This document shows positions 51,152 to 59,446 of a stretch of DNA of 64,000 bases, one piece after another. Every line of letters begins with the position of its first letter. The first letter of the stretch is position 1. The notes under the pieces are model-generated. The model had not been told where the DNA came from. It worked only from the letters and a program-made list of their open reading frames with translations, and did no database searches. Source of the DNA: HTCC2207 sp002685195 (GTDB lineage Bacteria; Pseudomonadota; Gammaproteobacteria; Pseudomonadales; Porticoccaceae); the NCBI GenBank assembly GCA_051201675.1, contig CP179212.1:1116001-1180000 (forward strand), read 5' to 3'. Position numbers and translations under genes: made by a program.

Positions 51152-52183
51152 ATGAGAATAATTTCATCCGGTATCATTATATTGTTAACTGTCAATTTGG
51201 CAGGTTGTGGCTGGTTTGGTCTGCGTGATCGCAGTAGCGACTATCTGTTGGCTGAGGAGACAGAACCTACTTTTATACCAGTAGAAAGCAAGAGCATACC
51301 TTTAGGGCAGCTATATCCACTACCGCCAGCCCAAGGGGGTAGTGAGCAACTCGTTTCGTTTGATGTGCCAAGGCCTCAGCCAGCGTCGATAAATACCTTT
51401 GAGCAATTAGTTAAGATTCAAAGCTTTGATGATCGTCGATGGGTACTGATAAACATCTCTCCAAGTGAGCTTTGGCCTAGACTCCGTAATGTTTTAAACC
51501 GTAACGGTGTTCCATCCGCCAGGGCGGAAGGGTCTTCAGGAATTATTGAAACAGTGTGGGTTAGCTTTAACTCTGACAACGACAACTCTCATCGCTTCCG
51601 TTTTAATATTTCCCCCGGCGTTCAATTGGAGAGTACTGAGATTTCGGTGGTCCATAACCAGGCTTTACGTGGAGAGGAAGATGCAGGCGAGTGGCCTGAA
51701 GAATCAAATAGCGATCAGCGGGAACTCGATATGTTAACGCTCGTAGCAAATGATTTAGCAGGCACTGAAGACTTTGCAAGTGTCTCATTACTCGCGCAAG
51801 AAATTGGAGGTTCGTCCAAGGTTCAAATAATATCCCCTGAAGTAGCCGATCCCTTTATAGAAATAAAGCTTGGCTATGATAGATCGTGGGCCTCTATCGT
51901 ATACTCAGCTGAACGTGCGGGCTTCACGACTATCGATAAAGATCGTACAGAGGGAGTACTTTTTGTTAATTACACCGAACCAAACCAGGCAGAACCGGGC
52001 TTTTTTGCTGGCTTATTTGGAGGTGGTAGGTCTAATGATGAGATCATCGAGGTGAATTATCGAATTCTTGTTGAGTCGGTTAAAGAAAATGTGGAAGTTC
52101 GGCTAGTGGACTCTGAGGGTAACAGTCTGCCAAAGGCTGAATCGCTTAAGTTACTGGCAATTGTTCGCAGTAACTTGTCATAG
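51152..52183 (+). CDS. bamC: Outer-membrane assembly lipoprotein BamC
   Basis: BamC (NlpB) is a lipoprotein subunit of the BAM complex that inserts outer-membrane proteins. The signal ends in a lipobox LAGC with C19 as the lipidated residue. A flexible segment follows, then two helix-grip domains: WVLINISPSELWPRLRNVLNRNGV (about 90-115) and YDRSWASIVYSAERAGF (about 245). The dapA-bamC pairing supports the call despite weak overall similarity, which is normal in this family. Length is 343 residues. Confidence 0.9.
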   Translation: MRIISSGIIILLTVNLAGCGWFGLRDRSSDYLLAEETEPTFIPVESKSIPLGQLYPLPPAQGGSEQLVSFDVPRPQPASINTFEQLVKIQSFDDRRWVLINISPSELWPRLRNVLNRNGVPSARAEGSSGIIETVWVSFNSDNDNSHRFRFNISPGVQLESTEISVVHNQALRGEEDAGEWPEESNSDQRELDMLTLVANDLAGTEDFASVSLLAQEIGGSSKVQIISPEVADPFIEIKLGYDRSWASIVYSAERAGFTTIDKDRTEGVLFVNYTEPNQAEPGFFAGLFGGGRSNDEIIEVNYRILVESVKENVEVRLVDSEGNSLPKAESLKLLAIVRSNLS

Positions 52184-52191
52184 ACGTGTCG

Positions 52192-52953
52192 ATGCGTTTC
52201 GCGTCGCTCGGCAGTGGGAGCAAAGGTAATTCAACAGTTGTAGAGTCGGATACGGCATGTGTGATGGTAGATTGTGGCTTTGGTTTGCGAAATGCATGCA
52301 CAAGACTTGAGAGGATAGGGAAATCTCCAGAAGATTTGACTGCAATAATTGTCACCCACGAGCATAGTGACCACTGGAAAGGTATAGGAGCCTTGTCCGC
52401 AAAGTATAATATTCCTGTGTATCTATCTGCAGGAAGTCTTAAGGCAAAACAGATCCAGTCCGGTGAGGCTCTATTTAATTGTATTGATAGCCATAAAGAT
52501 TTTTATGTGGGCGATATTTGTATCAAACCTGTTCCTGTCCCTCATGACGCGAGAGAACCAATACAATATATCTTAAGTAACGGTAAGGTTCAGCTAGGCA
52601 TTCTCACCGACCTTGGCCACTTTACTCCTCACGTTGTCTCCAGTTACTCTAAATGTGATGCTTTACTACTAGAATGTAACTATGACGACGACATGCTTTT
52701 AGATGGGCCTTATCCGCGATTTTTAAAGGAGAGGGTGAGTGGGATGTTTGGCCATTTGAGCAATAGGCAGGCAGCAGACTTGCTCCTGGCGCTTGACTTG
52801 TCTCGACTAAAAACTCTTGTGATCGGTCATATTAGTGCTAAGAATAACGACGTTTCTCTTATAAAAGCAGCTATTGAGCCATTATGTGGCGAGGACATAG
52901 TTTTATCTTTTGCTGATCAAGAGTCCGGCAGTCCCTGGATGGAGATAAAATAG
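52192..52953 (+). CDS. Metallo-beta-lactamase-fold hydrolase (YycJ/PA1012-like)
   Basis: A 253-residue metallo-beta-lactamase-fold protein. The metal motif THEHSDH lies near residue 57, and later histidines are in VPHDAREP and GHISAKN. MRFASLGSGSKGNST is the conserved start of the YycJ-like subgroup; the in-frame GTG at 52186 would add two residues. It follows bamC after eight bases, as in Pseudomonas, where purC comes next; here purC is absent from this place. Members are thought to act on nucleic acids, with no known substrate here. Confidence 0.9.
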   Translation: MRFASLGSGSKGNSTVVESDTACVMVDCGFGLRNACTRLERIGKSPEDLTAIIVTHEHSDHWKGIGALSAKYNIPVYLSAGSLKAKQIQSGEALFNCIDSHKDFYVGDICIKPVPVPHDAREPIQYILSNGKVQLGILTDLGHFTPHVVSSYSKCDALLLECNYDDDMLLDGPYPRFLKERVSGMFGHLSNRQAADLLLALDLSRLKTLVIGHISAKNNDVSLIKAAIEPLCGEDIVLSFADQESGSPWMEIK

Positions 52954-53292
52954 GAGTCCTTTCGCAAAGCATTTATTAAAATAAATGGCAAGAGTTATTT
53001 GTAAAAACTTCAACTTATTACTCATCGAATAAATATTTTTTCCACAGATAGCCTAATGTTCTAAATCTTATTTTAAGTAACGACTGTAAGTCATTGATTT
53101 TTGATGGCGACCACACTAAGTCATTGATTATATTGATATTTTTTAACTGGTTAAAAAATGATCAATTTAAGGGATACCTGCATTTTTTAAGGATTTATGA
53201 GACAAAATAACCGTTAATCCACAAAGTTATCCACAGAATCTGTGAGTAACTTTTAAGCCATTTTGAGATCTATGTCGCTAAATTATGTTGCT
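52954..53292. other. Non-coding region with DnaA boxes, iteron-like repeats and AT-rich dyad
   Basis: This 339-base gap has no credible reading frame. DnaA-box-like sites: TTTTCCACA (53038-53046, fits TTWTNCACA), TAATCCACA (53215-53223, one mismatch), TTATCCACA (53227-53235, perfect), and a weaker inverted TGTGAGTAA (53241-53249). TAAGTCATTGATT occurs at 53087-53099 and 53117-53129, exactly 30 bases apart. ATTTTTTAAC and GTTAAAAAAT form a perfect dyad (53138-53159). Together these resemble an origin-like or DnaA-binding locus. Flanking genes mostly converge on the region, unlike a chromosomal origin, and no dnaA or gidA is nearby. Confidence 0.55.
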
Positions 53293-53730
53293 TCATTGAC
53301 GAGAACAAGTGTCTGAGATCAACAGATCCTTGCCTATGAGCTTTTTTAGTTCTGCGATATCTCTACAAGCCACCTCACTATTGCCCGTTATGTCCACTAA
53401 GCGTAAATTTTCTAAGAAAAGTAAAGGCTCGATTCCAACCAGATTGTTATGGTCGAGTTTGATCTGCGTTAGCTGAGTGAACTGCTGAATTCCAGCCAAG
53501 TTAGTAATTCCAGCATAGCTACAGGAAAGCATTTCTAAATCGCCTACCCCCGTGACTAAATTCGATCTAATAGTTTCTGAGACACAGCCTCTCAGATTTT
53601 CGTCAAGGATCTCAAGTGGCTGATAGAGGGGCTTAGGTTCACTGATCGTCATATTATTTAAAGTGACGACATAATCGGCACAGGCCGTCAGCAATAAAAA
53701 TAATGGAAAAACAAAGCGAAATCGTTGCAT
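53293..53730 (-). CDS. Small lipoprotein with leucine-rich repeats
   Basis: A 145-residue protein starting MQRFRFVFPLFLLLTAC, a lipoprotein signal with C17 as the modified cysteine. A longer reading from 53775 would place charged residues before the signal and is rejected. After about 55 residues without recognisable motif come two or three leucine-rich repeats (LTQIKLDHNNLVGIEPL and LRLVDITGNSEVA), and cysteines near the end may form disulfides. Leucine-rich repeats usually bind proteins. The function is unknown. Confidence 0.75.
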   Translation of the reverse strand: MQRFRFVFPLFLLLTACADYVVTLNNMTISEPKPLYQPLEILDENLRGCVSETIRSNLVTGVGDLEMLSCSYAGITNLAGIQQFTQLTQIKLDHNNLVGIEPLLFLENLRLVDITGNSEVACRDIAELKKLIGKDLLISDTCSRQ

Positions 53731-53773
53731 CTTATAGTGCCTAGAGCCAGTGGTTATATGGTTTAATGGTACC

Positions 53774-54580
53774 ATGATAAGTATTCAAGTTTCCTCTGAT
53801 AGCCCTCATTATTTAGTGCAAGCCAAGGAGCTATCTTCAGTCCTTGGTTACCCTCTGGTTACAGATTTAGGATCCCCTGATGATTACCAGACTGATCCCT
53901 CATATGTGCTCTTAGTCGGCGAAGATGGGCTAAGTCTATTTCCTAGTAATCGGCGACTACACGGGCCGATACGAGTCGATTTTATGTTCGGCTCTAACAA
54001 TCATCGGCGTAGGTTTGGTGGTGGAAATGGCCAAGCTATAGCTAAAGCGGTGGGTGTGTCAGGACGTTTCTTGCCCAGAGTTCTGGACCTTACGGCGGGA
54101 TTAGGTGGTGATGGTTTTGTCCTTGCCTCTCTTGGTTGTAGAGTAAGTCTTGTAGAGCGTCATCCTCTAATTTGCAGTTTACTTCGTGATGGTATCAATA
54201 GGGCTCGAGAAGAAGGGGAGTCAGACCCTTCGATAAGAGACTTAATGAATCGTTTAGATCTGATCGAGTGCGACAGTCTGGAAATTCTCTCAGATATAAC
54301 TATGGACCAAAGACCTGATGTTATTTATTTAGACCCGATGTTTCCCCATCGTAAAAAGTCGGCAAAGGTTAAAAAGGAGATGCAAGCATTCCAGCATATT
54401 GTGGGTTCGGATATAGATTCTGACGGTCTTTTAGAAAGAGCGCTTGAAATAGCGAGGTATCGAGTCGTCATTAAGAGGCCTTCTGTGGCCAAATTTTTAG
54501 GCGACAAAAAACCTACCTACTCTTTAGAAGGCAAGAGTACTAGGTTTGATGTTTTTGCCTTATCTAAAATCCCCAGCTAG
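53774..54580 (+). CDS. rsmJ: 16S rRNA (guanine1516-N2)-methyltransferase RsmJ
   Basis: RsmJ methylates G1516 of 16S rRNA with SAM. The SAM motif is VLDLTAGLGGDGFVLASLGCRVSLVERHP, the catalytic motif is YLDPMFPHRKKSAKVKKEMQ, and VDFMFGSNNHRRRFGGG precedes the domain, all diagnostic of RsmJ. ATG 53774 gives 268 residues; the earlier in-frame ATG 53750 would add eight. It overlaps the convergent transporter gene by four bases. Confidence 0.93.
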   Translation: MISIQVSSDSPHYLVQAKELSSVLGYPLVTDLGSPDDYQTDPSYVLLVGEDGLSLFPSNRRLHGPIRVDFMFGSNNHRRRFGGGNGQAIAKAVGVSGRFLPRVLDLTAGLGGDGFVLASLGCRVSLVERHPLICSLLRDGINRAREEGESDPSIRDLMNRLDLIECDSLEILSDITMDQRPDVIYLDPMFPHRKKSAKVKKEMQAFQHIVGSDIDSDGLLERALEIARYRVVIKRPSVAKFLGDKKPTYSLEGKSTRFDVFALSKIPS

Positions 54581-55455
54581 CCTGGTCTGCGCATCACTAG
54601 ATAATTGCCTATAACGGCCAGGGTAAAGCCTATAGCCGCAGGAGCGGTCCACTGGTAATCTTCAAATACTGTGGACAATAAAATCGCCACAAAGGGAATC
54701 ATAAGGGCTCCGTAACTGGCCTTTTCTGGTCCGATAAGCACCATTAACTTCAAATATGCACCAAAGGCTAGAATGGTCCCGAATACGGATAGGTAGATAA
54801 GTGAGGCGGTGTACTCTAATCTGTAGTCATAGCTAAATTCGATATCTAAGACTTTGGCTATTATCCCTAGTGCTAGAGTCCCGTAGAAGGTAGACCAAGC
54901 ATTGATCTTCCATACCGAGTGCCCAAGAAGCCCGCTGCGAGTGGCTGCTATGTTGCCTAGGGAAGCTAAAACTACCGCTGTTAATGCGAGTGCAAAACCG
55001 GTTAGTGCGGTTGACTCTGAGCTTGCATTGGAAAGTTCAGGATAAAAAAGAAAATACAATCCTGAGATCCCTACTAATCCGCCAATCACGGTGTTTTTTT
55101 CGATCGGACGCTTTAAAAAGATCCTACTATTAATCAGATTGAAGAAGACTATTAGAGAAAAGATAACAGCAATAATCCCACTTGTAATATACATTTCAGA
55201 CATATAAATGAACCAAAAATTGAGTCCAAAACTGAGAATTCCTTGAATAGCATAAAACAGATGATCACGCCTCGTCGCATGTAGCGAAATAGTACGAACT
55301 TTACACAGAATGAACAGTAGGAGCGAAGCCAACCCCATTCTGTAAATAACAGAGATTATTGGTTCTACCTCGCCCAGCTGAAAAGTGATAGCGAACCAGG
55401 TAGACCCCCAGATAGTCACTGTAGAAAAGTACAAAAATAGCTGATTATATTTCAT
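54577..55455 (-). CDS. EamA/DMT family transporter
   Basis: A 292-residue membrane protein with about ten hydrophobic helices in two EamA repeats. WGSTWFAITFQLGEVEPIISVIYRMGLASLLLF is the first repeat start and ASLGNIAATRSGLLGHSVWKINAWSTFYGTLAL the second; GPEKASYGALMIPFVAILLSTVFEDYQWTAPAAIGFTLAVIGNYLV closes it. Family members export amino acids or other metabolites; no substrate can be assigned. It follows dapE by 33 bases on the same strand. Confidence 0.9.
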   Translation of the reverse strand: MKYNQLFLYFSTVTIWGSTWFAITFQLGEVEPIISVIYRMGLASLLLFILCKVRTISLHATRRDHLFYAIQGILSFGLNFWFIYMSEMYITSGIIAVIFSLIVFFNLINSRIFLKRPIEKNTVIGGLVGISGLYFLFYPELSNASSESTALTGFALALTAVVLASLGNIAATRSGLLGHSVWKINAWSTFYGTLALGIIAKVLDIEFSYDYRLEYTASLIYLSVFGTILAFGAYLKLMVLIGPEKASYGALMIPFVAILLSTVFEDYQWTAPAAIGFTLAVIGNYLVMRRPG

Positions 55456-55488
55456 TAAAAGGCCGTTTAAAAAATGGTACGTTAAGCT

Positions 55489-56625
55489 CTACAAAAGCAA
55501 TTTCGAAACGACCTGTTGATAAATCAATGCTAAATCATCTAAATCTGTAACAGAGATATTTTCATCCACACGATGAATAGTTTTATTAATGGGACCCAAC
55601 TCAACCACTTCAGAACCTGCGGGGGCTATAAATCTGCCGTCGGAGGTTCCTCCTGCAGTTGATAGTTGAGAATTTAGTCCAGTTACTGCCTCTATACTTT
55701 CAACAGTTGCCGCTACTAGCAACCCTTCAGGGGTTAAGAAGGGTTGACCGCTTAAGTTCCAATCTAAAGAGTAGTCGAGGTTATGCCTATTTAGGATATC
55801 GATCACTCGTTCCTGAAGTTCTTTATCAGTGACTTCTGTTGAAAATCGAAAATTGAATAACACCTCGATTTGCCCAGGTATTACATTAGTTGCCCCAGTC
55901 CCACTATTTATATTTGATATCTGGAATGATGTCGCTGGGAAAAAACTATTGCCAGTATCCCAAATTTCTGCCGTTAGTTCTGAAAGTGCTGGAAGAGCCA
56001 AATGAATCGGATTAGATGCGAGATCTGGATAGGCTACATGCCCTTGGACCCCTTTAATCCGCATGCAGCACCCTAGAGAGCCACGGCGACCGTTCTTAAT
56101 GGTATCACCGCAGCGAAGTGAGCTTGATGGTTCTCCAACTAAGCACCATTTTGGAATCATATCCTTAGATTTTAACCACTCAACAACGCGGACTGTTCCA
56201 TCCACAGCGTCACCTTCTTCATCGCTAGTAATCAAAAAGCCGAGGCGACCTTTGTGATTGGGATTCTCCACGACAAACTTCTCAGCAGCAACAACCATGG
56301 CAGCTAAAGAACCTTTCATGTCTGCAGCACCGCGACCATAGAGTTGACCATCCATGATCGTCGGTTTAAATGGTTGATTGGTCCATTGCTCGATTGGTCC
56401 CGTGGGCACTACATCAGTATGTCCTGCAAAACAGAAGATAGGGCCCTGAGAGCCATGTACCGCCCAAAAATTATTCACGGCTCCGTAGGGCAAGCGATAA
56501 ATAGTAAAACCAACGGCTTCCAGTCGATCAATCATCACTGTCTGACAGCCGGCATCTTCAGGAGTGACCGAAGGAAGGGATATTAACTGCATCGCCAGCT
56601 CTACTGTGGGTGTTGGAGTGTACAT
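55489..56625 (-). CDS. dapE: Succinyl-diaminopimelate desuccinylase
   Basis: DapE hydrolyses N-succinyl-LL-diaminopimelate to succinate and diaminopimelate, for lysine and peptidoglycan. The M20-family metal motifs are FAGHTDVVPTG and GRGAADMKGSLAAM, followed by TSDEEGDAVDGT; the C-terminal GGTSDGRFIA and the histidine of KTIHRVDENISV complete the active site. Length is 378 residues. AGG nine bases before the ATG fixes the start. It lies opposite cmoM, with a 115-base divergent gap. Confidence 0.96.
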   Translation of the reverse strand: MYTPTPTVELAMQLISLPSVTPEDAGCQTVMIDRLEAVGFTIYRLPYGAVNNFWAVHGSQGPIFCFAGHTDVVPTGPIEQWTNQPFKPTIMDGQLYGRGAADMKGSLAAMVVAAEKFVVENPNHKGRLGFLITSDEEGDAVDGTVRVVEWLKSKDMIPKWCLVGEPSSSLRCGDTIKNGRRGSLGCCMRIKGVQGHVAYPDLASNPIHLALPALSELTAEIWDTGNSFFPATSFQISNINSGTGATNVIPGQIEVLFNFRFSTEVTDKELQERVIDILNRHNLDYSLDWNLSGQPFLTPEGLLVAATVESIEAVTGLNSQLSTAGGTSDGRFIAPAGSEVVELGPINKTIHRVDENISVTDLDDLALIYQQVVSKLLL

Positions 56626-56740
56626 GGGTTCGGCCTGAGTTCAATTGGGTGTCATTGTAATACTCAAAGCCTAATCAGGCTATATAACACTGGGCGACTT
56701 TTTGTTTTAATGCAAAATTGCTGATTATTGTAGAAGAAAA

Positions 56741-57523
56741 ATGGCCGATTCCATCATAAATGATCGTAACTTTGACGACTTGATTGAAAAGTTTTCACGC
56801 AAGGTGTACGCCGGTCTCAAGGGTGATATACGTCTTGCCGTTATTCGACGTGATCTGTTAACTATATTGCCGAATCTCAATACCTCAAAGCGCTTGCGTG
56901 TGCTAGATATCGGCGGAGGTTTGGGACAGATTTCCTTGTGGCTTGCCGCCATGGGCCATGAGGTCACCTACAATGATATGTCTAGAAAGATGCTTGAAGC
57001 TGCGCAAGAGTCCGCGACTGATCGGGGCCTGATAGAATCAATTCACTGGTATCAGTGTCCTTATCAAAGTTTAAGTAGAGACGAACTTGGGACCTTTGAT
57101 ATCGTTCTTTGTCATGCGCTTATAGAGTGGCTTGCAAAGCCTGAGGATCTGCTCCGAGTTTTATCTCAGTTTACGGCAGAGTCTGGAGTACTTTCGCTGA
57201 CTTTTTATAATCAAAAAGCATTGGTCTATCGAAACCTTATTCGTGGTAACTTTAAAGTACTGGAAAATGATTTTGTTGCTGACCCCGGAAGCCTTACTCC
57301 TCATACACCCTTTGAGCCTAAACAAATAGATGACTGGATCTCCTACCTTCCATTAAAGAAACTAAAGTCCTCAGGAATCAGAGTTTTTCATGATTACGTA
57401 ATGACAAAGAGAGGCGGCCACAATGATGATAAAGCTATGATTGAGACTGAGTTAAAATATTCTGAAATAGAGCCTTATAAATGGCTTGGTAGATATATCC
57501 ATTTACTACTATTAAAAAATTGA
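56741..57523 (+). CDS. cmoM: tRNA 5-carboxymethoxyuridine methyltransferase CmoM
   Basis: CmoM (SmtA) methylates the carboxyl of cmo5U34 in tRNA. The N-terminus DRNFDDLIEKFSRKVYAGLKGDIRLAVIRRDL matches E. coli CmoM closely, and the SAM site is VLDIGGGLGQISLWLAAMGHEVTYNDMS. FDIVLCHALIEWLAKPEDLL, LSLTFYNQKALVYRNLIRGNF and GIRVFHDYV are shared as well, and the C-terminal EPYKWLGRYIH too. Length is 260 residues. It ends six bases from the convergent J-domain gene. Confidence 0.93.
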   Translation: MADSIINDRNFDDLIEKFSRKVYAGLKGDIRLAVIRRDLLTILPNLNTSKRLRVLDIGGGLGQISLWLAAMGHEVTYNDMSRKMLEAAQESATDRGLIESIHWYQCPYQSLSRDELGTFDIVLCHALIEWLAKPEDLLRVLSQFTAESGVLSLTFYNQKALVYRNLIRGNFKVLENDFVADPGSLTPHTPFEPKQIDDWISYLPLKKLKSSGIRVFHDYVMTKRGGHNDDKAMIETELKYSEIEPYKWLGRYIHLLLLKN

Positions 57524-57529
57524 ACGGCG

Positions 57530-58222
57530 TTAGACCAATTTGTCTTTAGCGGCATTTATTTTAGCCGCAAGATAATCACTGCCACCTCGGTCAGGATGTA
57601 AACGTTGCATTAGTCGCTTGTGCGCCTTAAGTACATCTTCCTTTGACGCATTCAGCTCTAAGCCTAATACTTCATAGGCTTCTTCTTCTGAGATGCCAGT
57701 AAAGTTGGCATTCTGAAAGTCTCCTCCTGCTTGTTGTCCTGAGTTACCTGTGCGCATTCGGTAGGCGTAAAGCAGGGCATATGACTCTCGATCATTTTCT
57801 CTTAGGTCAGTCGCTAAACTGTCGAGTTCCTCGGAACTCAGTTCGGATAGAGTTCTACCTGAGAATTCGCCAGTTAGAACAGTGCCATCCATCTTTTTAG
57901 ATGCAAAATTAATTGATACGCTTAGTGATGATGTTTTGAAATGCGATGGGCTTGTTTTAAATCGACTGAGAATTTGCATCAAGGGTAGGGCACGCCGCCC
58001 CCACTTAAATAAGAAGCTAACAAGGGGCAGTAATGCTGCAACTGCAGCTCCGACCCAATGCATTCTTCCTGTAACAGCAAGGACGACAGTCACCGCCAAT
58101 ACAGCCCAAAAAGCGCTTCTCCATAAAAAGGCTCGCTTTTGCTCTGGCTCCAGCCGTTTAACTGTGTTCCACCAGTACCAAATTGCCAGTATGAAGATAA
58201 GCAGAATAATAAGTCTAGGCAT
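57530..58222 (-). CDS. Membrane-anchored J-domain protein
   Basis: A 230-residue protein with three hydrophobic helices near the N-terminus (about 4-17, 32-49 and 52-68) and a C-terminal J domain (about 172-230). The J domain has AYEVLGLELNASKEDVLKAHKRLMQRLHPDRGGSDYLAAKINAAKDKL with the HPD motif needed to stimulate DnaK-type chaperones. The domain sits at the end, as in mitochondrial Pam18/Tim14, rather than at the start as in DnaJ. The membrane location suggests recruiting a DnaK chaperone to the inner membrane; the client is unknown. Confidence 0.85.
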   Translation of the reverse strand: MPRLIILLIFILAIWYWWNTVKRLEPEQKRAFLWRSAFWAVLAVTVVLAVTGRMHWVGAAVAALLPLVSFLFKWGRRALPLMQILSRFKTSPSHFKTSSLSVSINFASKKMDGTVLTGEFSGRTLSELSSEELDSLATDLRENDRESYALLYAYRMRTGNSGQQAGGDFQNANFTGISEEEAYEVLGLELNASKEDVLKAHKRLMQRLHPDRGGSDYLAAKINAAKDKLV

Positions 58223-58308
58223 CGCCGATTGGCTCCATTAACCAAATAAGCAGGATATGATCATCCTAGTGTAATAGGAAAGATCCTTCAAACCCTTGAG
58301 TGATAAAT

Positions 58309-59376
58309 CTAACGCTTTTTAAGAACTTCTCGTAGTTTATCAGCCATTCCTAGGATGCTAGACTCGGTGGTTTCCCAGTCAATACAAGCATCTGTGACAG
58401 AAACGCCATACTCCATCTCATCAGGATTGCCAGAAAGCTTTTGATTTCCGGCTTTCAGGTGACTCTCGATCATCGCCCCAACAATAGATGTGTTTCCCTC
58501 TAGAATTTGGTTAGCAACATTGTCTAATACTAGAGGTTGTAAATTATGATCTTTGTTGGAATTGGCATGACTACAATCAACCATAATATTTGGTGTTATT
58601 CCTTCAGCGGAAAGCTCTTGTTCGCAAATCGAGACACTTACGGAGTCATAGTTGGGCTTACCATTGCCACCGCGCAATACAACGTGGGCATAGGGATTTC
58701 CCTTTGTCGTAATGACAGATACCTTGCCATCCGAATTAATACCTAAAAAGCGATGAGGACTCGCCACTGATTGTAAAGCATTGATGGCCACAGTTAGGCT
58801 CCCATCTGTGCCATTCTTAAAGCCCACTGACGAGGACAATCCCGATGCCATTTCCCTGTGTGTTTGGGATTCTGTTGTGCGCGCTCCAATAGCTGACCAA
58901 GCAATGAGATCTTGCATGTACTGGGGAGAGATTGGATCTAGGGCCTCAGTTGCGGTAGGTAGTCCGATTTCGAGAACATCATGGAGCAGCTGCCGACCAA
59001 TGTGAAGACCATCTGTAATCTTGAATGAATCATTCATGAACGGATCGTTAATCAGACCCTTCCAGCCCGTCGTGGTGCGTGGTTTTTCAAAATAAACTCG
59101 CATAACAATAAGAAGAGTGTCGCTAACTTTGTCCGCTAGGGCTTTGAGCTTGGTAGCATATTCATGAGCTGCCTTTAGGTCATGGATGGAGCAAGGCCCT
59201 ACTACAACAAATATCCGGTGGTCTTTGCGTTCCAAAATCTTCTCAATAGCGCGACGGCCGCTAAATATGGTTTCTCTCGCCTTGTCAGATATTGGTATTT
59301 CTCGCTTTAGCTCGGCTGGAGTCACCAGTATTTCTGGTTGCTCGATATTAATATTGTCTACGGCTTTACGATCCAT
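58309..59376 (-). CDS. aroG: 3-deoxy-7-phosphoheptulonate synthase (DAHP synthase, type I)
   Basis: DAHP synthase condenses phosphoenolpyruvate with erythrose 4-phosphate, the first shikimate step. The 355-residue enzyme has the N-terminal PEILVTPAELKREIP feedback-region sequence, VVGPCSIHDLKAAHEYATKL, VYFEKPRTTTGWKGLINDP, GARTTESQTHREMASGLSSSVGFKNGTDGS and the C-terminal MVDCSHANSNKD and SVTDACIDWE motifs. Which amino acid inhibits it cannot be read safely, so the aroG symbol is tentative among aroF/G/H. AGGAAG ahead of the ATG supports the start. It follows the helicase gene after 70 bases. Confidence 0.93.
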   Translation of the reverse strand: MDRKAVDNINIEQPEILVTPAELKREIPISDKARETIFSGRRAIEKILERKDHRIFVVVGPCSIHDLKAAHEYATKLKALADKVSDTLLIVMRVYFEKPRTTTGWKGLINDPFMNDSFKITDGLHIGRQLLHDVLEIGLPTATEALDPISPQYMQDLIAWSAIGARTTESQTHREMASGLSSSVGFKNGTDGSLTVAINALQSVASPHRFLGINSDGKVSVITTKGNPYAHVVLRGGNGKPNYDSVSVSICEQELSAEGITPNIMVDCSHANSNKDHNLQPLVLDNVANQILEGNTSIVGAMIESHLKAGNQKLSGNPDEMEYGVSVTDACIDWETTESSILGMADKLREVLKKR

Positions 59377-59446
59377 TTTTGGACTTCCTAGCTAAGTTAG
59401 ATTCTCAGGGTGCGCTATTGTACTGAAAAATAGACGTTTTTGAAGA

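Noticed and set aside
52954..53292. The main chromosomal origin oriC
   Set aside because: DnaA boxes are present, but no dnaA, dnaN, gidA or rpmH is in the window and flanking genes mostly converge on the region rather than diverge. Kept as a finding about a DnaA-binding locus instead.
53260..53300. A dif-like recombination site (AAATTATGTTGC)
   Set aside because: Only part of the XerD half is matched and there is no convincing XerC half.
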